Source: Torymus aiolomorphi (Eukaryota; Arthropoda; Insecta; Hymenoptera; Torymidae). Taken from it: a stretch of 64,000 bases of DNA. Position 1 is the stretch's first letter. The number at the start of each line of letters is the position of its first letter. Made by a program: the position numbers and the translations under genes. The stretch is taken from positions 210,856,297-210,920,296 of the forward strand of contig CM070874.1 of the NCBI GenBank assembly GCA_036365515.1, given 5' to 3'. The notes beneath the pieces were generated by a model. The model was not told the DNA's origin. It saw only the letters and a list, made by a program, of their open reading frames with translations, and searched no databases. Below, piece by piece: positions 59,758 to 64,000 of this stretch.

Positions 59758-60002
59758 TTAAGCGCGCCCGCGTACACATTCTGCACATTCGTACAAACGC
59801 TAATACACCGATCGCGACTTATCGATAATTAAACGAAACTATACACTAACATCTTATCCTTCTTTCCTTTAGTTTAATATGTTTTCACTAGGTTGATGTG
59901 TGTGATCTATTATATCCGAAACCGATTTCTCTATTCATTAGACTTTTTATTATAATGAAAGTTCATTTATTCCTGTGAAGCTGAAAAGATTTGTTTGTCC
60001 TC

Positions 60003-60129
60003 AGGCCGCAAAATGAATTTTTGCGGCCCGTATAGAGGTCGCGAAATACTAAATGTAAGGCCTAGGCCGCAAAAGACATTTAGTATTTTGCGCCCTCTAT
60101 ACGGGCCGCGAAAACTCATTTTGCGGCCT
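60003..60129. mobile_element. 127-bp GC-rich foldback built of GGCCGCAAAA units
   Basis: The 54-bp arms 60003-60056 and 60076-60129 pair (AGGCCGCAAAATG to its reverse complement CATTTTGCGGCCT). The left arm is itself a hairpin, GGCCGCAAAA facing TTTTGCGGCC. The unit GGCCGCAAAA or its complement occurs about six times. It interrupts a Sat-G unit together with the next hairpin. Confidence 0.8.
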
Positions 60130-60180
60130 TCGAACAAAAAAATTGTATATACTACCACGGGCGCAAGCTGTAACATTCCC

Positions 60181-60233
60181 CCGAGTGCGACCTTTGGAGG
60201 CCTCGCTATCGCTCGGCCCCAAAGGTCACACTC
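60181..60233. other. GC-rich hairpin
   Basis: CGAGTGCGACCTTTGGAGGCC pairs with GGCCCCAAAGGTCACACTCG across a TCGCTATCGCTC loop. Probably the core of a small MITE or part of the neighbouring foldback insertion. Confidence 0.6.
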
Positions 60234-60449
60234 GCCGTGAATGATACATTTTGCGTCCTTGGTGCATAATATACTATTTATTCCCGTCTCTATCCACATA
60301 TCAACGCGCCCCATAGATATTTATACGATCGCTTACACACCGATTCCGACATACGGTTTATTTAAAATAACTATACGCTATAAGTGCACCCTACCTTCTT
60401 TTAGTTTGATATTTTTTCACTAGGTTGCTGTTTGTGATCAGTTATACGG

Positions 60450-60560
60450 ACAAAACCACCGTACTTTCAACTCGTGTGTTTTTTTTTTTTCCAAGTAATT
60501 TACTGCTGTTATTAGTGTACCGTGCTAAGCAGATAAGCGAGACAGGGTAACTCCTGTCAT
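60450..60560. repeat. partial extra copy of the palindrome arm
   Basis: CCACCGTACTTTCAACTC, a poly-T run, then ATTAGTGTACCGTGC and GCGAGACAGGGT match the outer left arm at 60648-60740, in the same orientation. Confidence 0.65.
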
Positions 60561-60579
60561 TAACATCTTCAATTTTTAC

Positions 60580-61110
60580 ACTTCAAACATCATTACAATT
60601 AGTCTAATGAAGAGAGAAATCGTTTTCGGATATGGCCAAATCCACCGTACTTTTAACTGGAGTGTGATTTTTTTTTTTTAACTAATTTACTGATGTTATT
60701 AGTGTGCCATGCAAAACACATAAACGAGACAGGGTGTATCATCTTTAATTTTTACGTAGAAAGCCAGTCCTGTAAACCATGTTAGTGTGCCACGCACGGT
60801 ACATCGCGGAGATGCATAAAACTCTTAAAGAAGTGACTGAAACCGATTGTAGAGACTTTTTGGACATTTTTATGCATCACCGCATTGTGCCGTGCGTGGC
60901 ACACTGACATGGTTTACAGGACTGTCTTTCTACGTAAAAATTAAAGATGTTACACCCTGTCTCGTTTATGTGCTTTGCAGGACACACTAATAATAGCACT
61001 AAATTACTTAAAAAAAAAAAAATCACACGAGTTAAAAGTACGGGGGAGTTGCCCATAACCGAAAACAATTCTCTCTTCATTAAACTTATTGTAATGATGT
61101 TTGGTTCATT
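60580..61110. repeat. about 530-bp palindrome with roughly 235-bp arms
   Basis: The left arm (about 60580-60815) and right arm (about 60876-61110) are reverse complements, including TAATGAAGAGAGAAATCG, poly-T/poly-A tracts, AACGAGACAGGGTGT and GTAAACCATGTTAGTGTG. The outer part of the arms is Sat-G-like sequence, so the palindrome probably arose by inverted duplication and not only by one insertion. The centre is about 60 bp. Confidence 0.78.
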
Positions 61111-61177
61111 GCTGTGAAGCTGAAAAGGTTTTTATCCCCGGCCCGACCCACAATTCAGTGCACACAATATTTAAATA

Positions 61178-61415
61178 ATTTTATTCCCATCTTGACTATA
61201 ATGGCCATTTTATAGCCTGAAAAGTGGGGCAAAAGTGGCGTCTGATTCCCTCTATAAAGTACTTTATTCCCTCATATCAGAGAATAAAGTAATATAGTCT
61301 AATTTTTAACGTTTATGGTGAATTGTGTTAAAACTATCAAAATTATATAACACATTAATACAAAATAACTTTTCAAATCTATGAAATGGCCACAGTGAAG
61401 ATGGGAATAAAGTAC
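61178..61415. mobile_element. small foldback around TTCCCATCTT ends
   Basis: TATTCCCATCTTGACTATAA, then TGGCCATTTTATAG at the left, pairs imperfectly with CTATGAAATGGCC, then GAAGATGGGAATA at the right. The interior is AT-rich with repeated TTATTCCCTC words. Confidence 0.5.
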
Positions 61416-61507
61416 TATATGTAACACGGGACAAAAGTCGATCATTCCCTTAGGTGAACTCACCCGCGGGAATAATCTGCGACTTTAGCTCCTCGCTACA
61501 TAATGTA

Positions 61508-63020
61508 CTATTTAAACCCAAGTAGTTGGGGGACGCGAGTTCCACGCATATAACGAAGTTACGTAGACGTGCGAGGTAATCGATACTTTTATTTCCAAAA
61601 TTCTTAGCCTCTATAACTTGACTCCCTAATATGCGTGGACCCCGCGTCCCCCGGCTACTTGGGTTTAAAAATTATATAAATAATTGGCTTGCTTATTGTT
61701 GCACGTCTACATAATTCCCTAATATATGTGGACCTCGCGTCCCCCGGCTACTTTGGTTTAAAAATTAATTAAATAATCGTTTTGCTTATTGTTTCATGTC
61801 TTTATGACTCTCTTATATGTTTTGCTTGCTGATTCATGTCTTGATGACTCCCTTATATGCGTGGACCTCGCGTCCCTCGGCTAGTGGGGTTTACAAACTA
61901 TTTAAATAATCGTTTTGCTTATTGTTTCATGTCTTTATGACATGACTCCTTCATATTCGTGGACCTCGCGTCCCCGCTACTTGGGTTTAAAAATTATTCA
62001 AATAGTCGTCTTGCTTACGTCGCACGTCTACGAAACTCCGTTATATACTTGGAACTCGCGTCCCCCGGATACTTGGGTTTAAGAATTATTCAAATAATCG
62101 TCTTGCTTACGTCCCACGTGTACGTAACTCCGCAATATGCTTGGAGCTCGAACCCCCCGGCTACTTGGGTTTAAAAATTATTTAAATAATAGTCTTGCTT
62201 ATTAATACATGTCTATGTAATTCCCTAATATGCGTTGACCTAGTATCCCACGCCTACTTGGGTTTAAAAATTCTTTAAATAATTGTCTTGCTTATTGTTG
62301 CAGGTCTATGTATTTCCCTAATATTCGTAGACCTCGCGGCTCTCGGCTACTTGGGTTTAAGAATTATTCAAATAATCGTCTTACTTACGTCCCACGTCTA
62401 CGTAACTCCGTTATTTGCTTGGAGCTCGCGCCCCCCGGCTACTTGGGTTTAAAAATTATTTAAATTGCTTATTGATACATGTTACGTAATTCCCTTACAT
62501 GCGTGGAGCTCATATCCCCCGCCTACTTGGGTTTAAAAATTGTTTAAATAATCGATTTGCTTATTGTTTCATATCTTCATTACTTCGTTATATGCATGGA
62601 CCTCGCGTCCGTCGGCTAGCAGGGTTTATTAACTTTTAAATTATCGTTTTGCTTATTGTTTCATGTCTTGATGACTCCTTCATATTCTTGGACCTCGTAT
62701 ACCCCGGCTACTTGGGTTTAAATATTATTCAAATAATCGTCTTGCTTAGGTCGCACGTCTACGTAACTCCGTTATATACTTGGAGCTCGCGTCACCCGGC
62801 TACTTGGGTTTAAAAATTACTTAAAAATGATAGTCTTGCTTATTAATACATGTCTATGTAATTCCCTAATATGCGTTAACCTAGTATCGCCCGCCTACTT
62901 GGGTTTAAAAATTCTTTAAATAATTGTCTTGCTTATTGTTGCACGTCTACGTAATTCCCTAACATGCGTGGATCTCATATCCCCCGCCTACTTGGGTTTA
63001 AAAATTGTTTAAATAATTAT
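61508..63020. repeat. Sat-H tandem array, about 94-bp unit, about 15 copies plus one inverted copy
   Basis: CTACTTGGGTTTAAAAATT recurs about every 90-96 bp from about 61658 to 62988. Each unit includes a CTTGCTTATTG or CTTGCTTACGT segment, CACGTCTACGTAA and GGACCTCGCGTCCCCC. The first unit (about 61508-61600) is the reverse complement (AAACCCAAGTAGTTGGGGG). Units differ by 10-25 per cent by eye, so this is an old array. Confidence 0.9.
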
Positions 63021-63174
63021 AAAATTTGTAATTGTCCATTGCCTGAGACTATACATATTATTATATATTTGAAGGGCCGCGGGCTACAAATATCCCGGGC
63101 CGTCTTGGTGGCCCAGTCCGTCCCTGTTTCGGGGCCTTTTTTTAGTATAAGATGCGACTTATAAGGACTTTTGC
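63021..63174. other. short unique segment between Sat-H and Sat-D
   Basis: Contains a GC-rich piece with GGGCCGCGGGCTACAAA, then CCGTCTTGGTGGCCCAG, of unknown origin. No gene. Confidence 0.4.
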
Positions 63175-63201
63175 GACTTTCAGGGACCGTCCCCAAAAGT
63201 C
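63175..63201. promoter_or_regulatory. palindromic double box (candidate protein-binding site)
   Basis: GACTTTCAGGGAC at 63175-63187 faces GTCCCCAAAAGTC at 63189-63201 with one base between. Same arrangement as the two double boxes near 12.7 kb. Function is inferred only from recurrence. Confidence 0.4.
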
Positions 63202-64000
63202 AAAAGTACGTATAGGTACATAAGAGTGTTTATAAGGACTTCTTGGCCGAAACATGTACAAAGAGACTTTTGGGGACTTAAATTATGGATATATCGGAAG
63301 ACTTTTGGGGATACGGCAAAATAAATTCAAGATAAGTTCAAATACATTTTAAACATATTCAATAAAATTTGCAAATGAAGTGTATAAATATATTACAAGA
63401 CTTTCGGGTACATAAATCTTTTGGGAATAACACGAATATTTCAGTAGCTTCAGAACTTTGAATAAACTTTGAATCTGAAATGTGTGAATATATTGGAAGA
63501 CTTTCGGGGTCATCACAGAAATCTTTTGGGAATAATACGAAAATTTCAGTATTTTCAAAACTTCAAATAAGGTTTGAATATGGAGTGTGTGAATCTATTT
63601 GAACACTTTCGACCACAGGATAGCGAGTCTTTCGCAAATACCTGGAAAGATTCAATATGAAGTGTGTGAATGTATTAGAAGACTTTCGGGGACACAACAG
63701 GAAACATTCAAGATAACTTCAGAAATACTTTATGTAATTTTAATATACTTTAAGTATGAGTTGTGTGAATGAATTAGAAGACTTTCGGGGACACAACGGG
63801 AAACATTCAAGATAAGTTCAAAAATACTTTATATAATTATAATATATTTTGCGATACAACAGGAAACATTGAAGATAGGTTGAAAAATAGTTTGTATACT
63901 TTCAACAAACTTCGAATATGAAGTGGGTAAATATATTAGCAGACTTTCAAGAACATAACAGGAAACATTTAAGATAAAATCGTAAGTCGTTACAAAACAG
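63202..64000. repeat. Sat-D satellite array, about 100-bp unit, runs off the window
   Basis: GACTTTTGGGGA or GACTTTCGGGGACAC boxes lie near 63272, 63301, 63400, 63499, 63681, 63780 and 63942, usually preceded by GAATATATTGGAA-like sequence and, in the later copies, followed by AACAGGAAACATT. Spacing is about 100 bp with irregularities. The window ends inside the array. Confidence 0.85.

Larger units (their letters stand above)
58801..60470. repeat. Sat-G satellite, about 255-bp unit, interrupted twice
   Basis: Units start with a GCGCGCCCGTGTACACATTC-like segment (about 58821, 59073, 59761, 60303) and contain TTAATTAAACGAAACTATAC, then TTTAGTTTGATATTTCTTCA and CTAGGTTGCTGTGTGTGATC. The two uninterrupted copies are about 253 bp apart. 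The larger gaps are explained by the insertions at 59318-59757 and 60003-60290. Confidence 0.82.

Noticed and set aside
61508..63020. CRISPR-like regular spacing
   Set aside because: Whole 94-bp units are repeated without unique spacers, and the genome is eukaryotic; it is a tandem satellite.

Overview
The window looks like a gene-free, repeat-packed block of a metazoan genome, most likely an arthropod (probably insect) pericentromeric or other heterochromatic region. The evidence is the density of eukaryotic retroelement remains (an R1-like LINE tail, two other LINE reverse-transcriptase C-termini, two solo LTRs), terminal-inverted-repeat (TIR) DNA transposons with clean target-site duplications (TSDs), and at least eight satellite or tandem-repeat families, some with higher-order repeats. 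I found no intact host protein gene, rRNA or tRNA. The recurrent short open frames (about 60 to 110 codons) are by-products of satellite repetition. Family labels Sat-A to Sat-H and element names are mine; nothing was searched against a database.

Layout. 1-9175: Sat-A, 1,131-bp units mixed with deleted 383/362-bp units. 9176-9358: island of short inverted TCTGGC repeats. 9359-12530: Sat-B, 270-bp monomers in a five-monomer (1,351-bp) higher-order repeat present twice. 12531-41343: Sat-C, about 180-bp monomers (360-bp dimers, about 720-bp tetramers, then a 4,321-bp tandem duplication), interrupted by two solo LTRs (18026-19858, 23347-24404), an inverted segment (21930-24576), a 4.9-kb DNA transposon (25523-30388) and a 185-bp insertion (31477-31661).

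41344-43500 holds a fragment resembling a superfamily 2 helicase, a LINE 3' end and a small zinc-finger-like frame. 43632-52818 is a decayed repeat field (Sat-E) carrying several large foldback elements. 52980-58510 holds Sat-F (about 365 bp) in two oppositely oriented arrays with a LINE fragment between. 58800-60470 is Sat-G (about 255 bp) with a TTAA-flanked element and a GC-rich cruciform-forming insert. 60580-61415 holds palindromes. 61508-63020 is Sat-H (about 94 bp). 63200-64000 is Sat-D (about 100 bp).

Three signals deserve most attention. First, Sat-A, B, C and D, otherwise unalike, all carry the same short box, about ACTTTCGAGGACAC, and near the array edges the box occurs as back-to-back palindromes with a one-base spacer. 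Second, several insertions are built almost wholly from approximately 10-bp units arranged as inverted repeats, each with its own unit sequence, and the best-delimited ones share ends like CCCTnnnGAAAATA. Third, the 4.9-kb transposon has about 517-bp TIRs, a TAA duplication and one long minus-strand transposase-like gene interrupted only by two in-frame stop codons.
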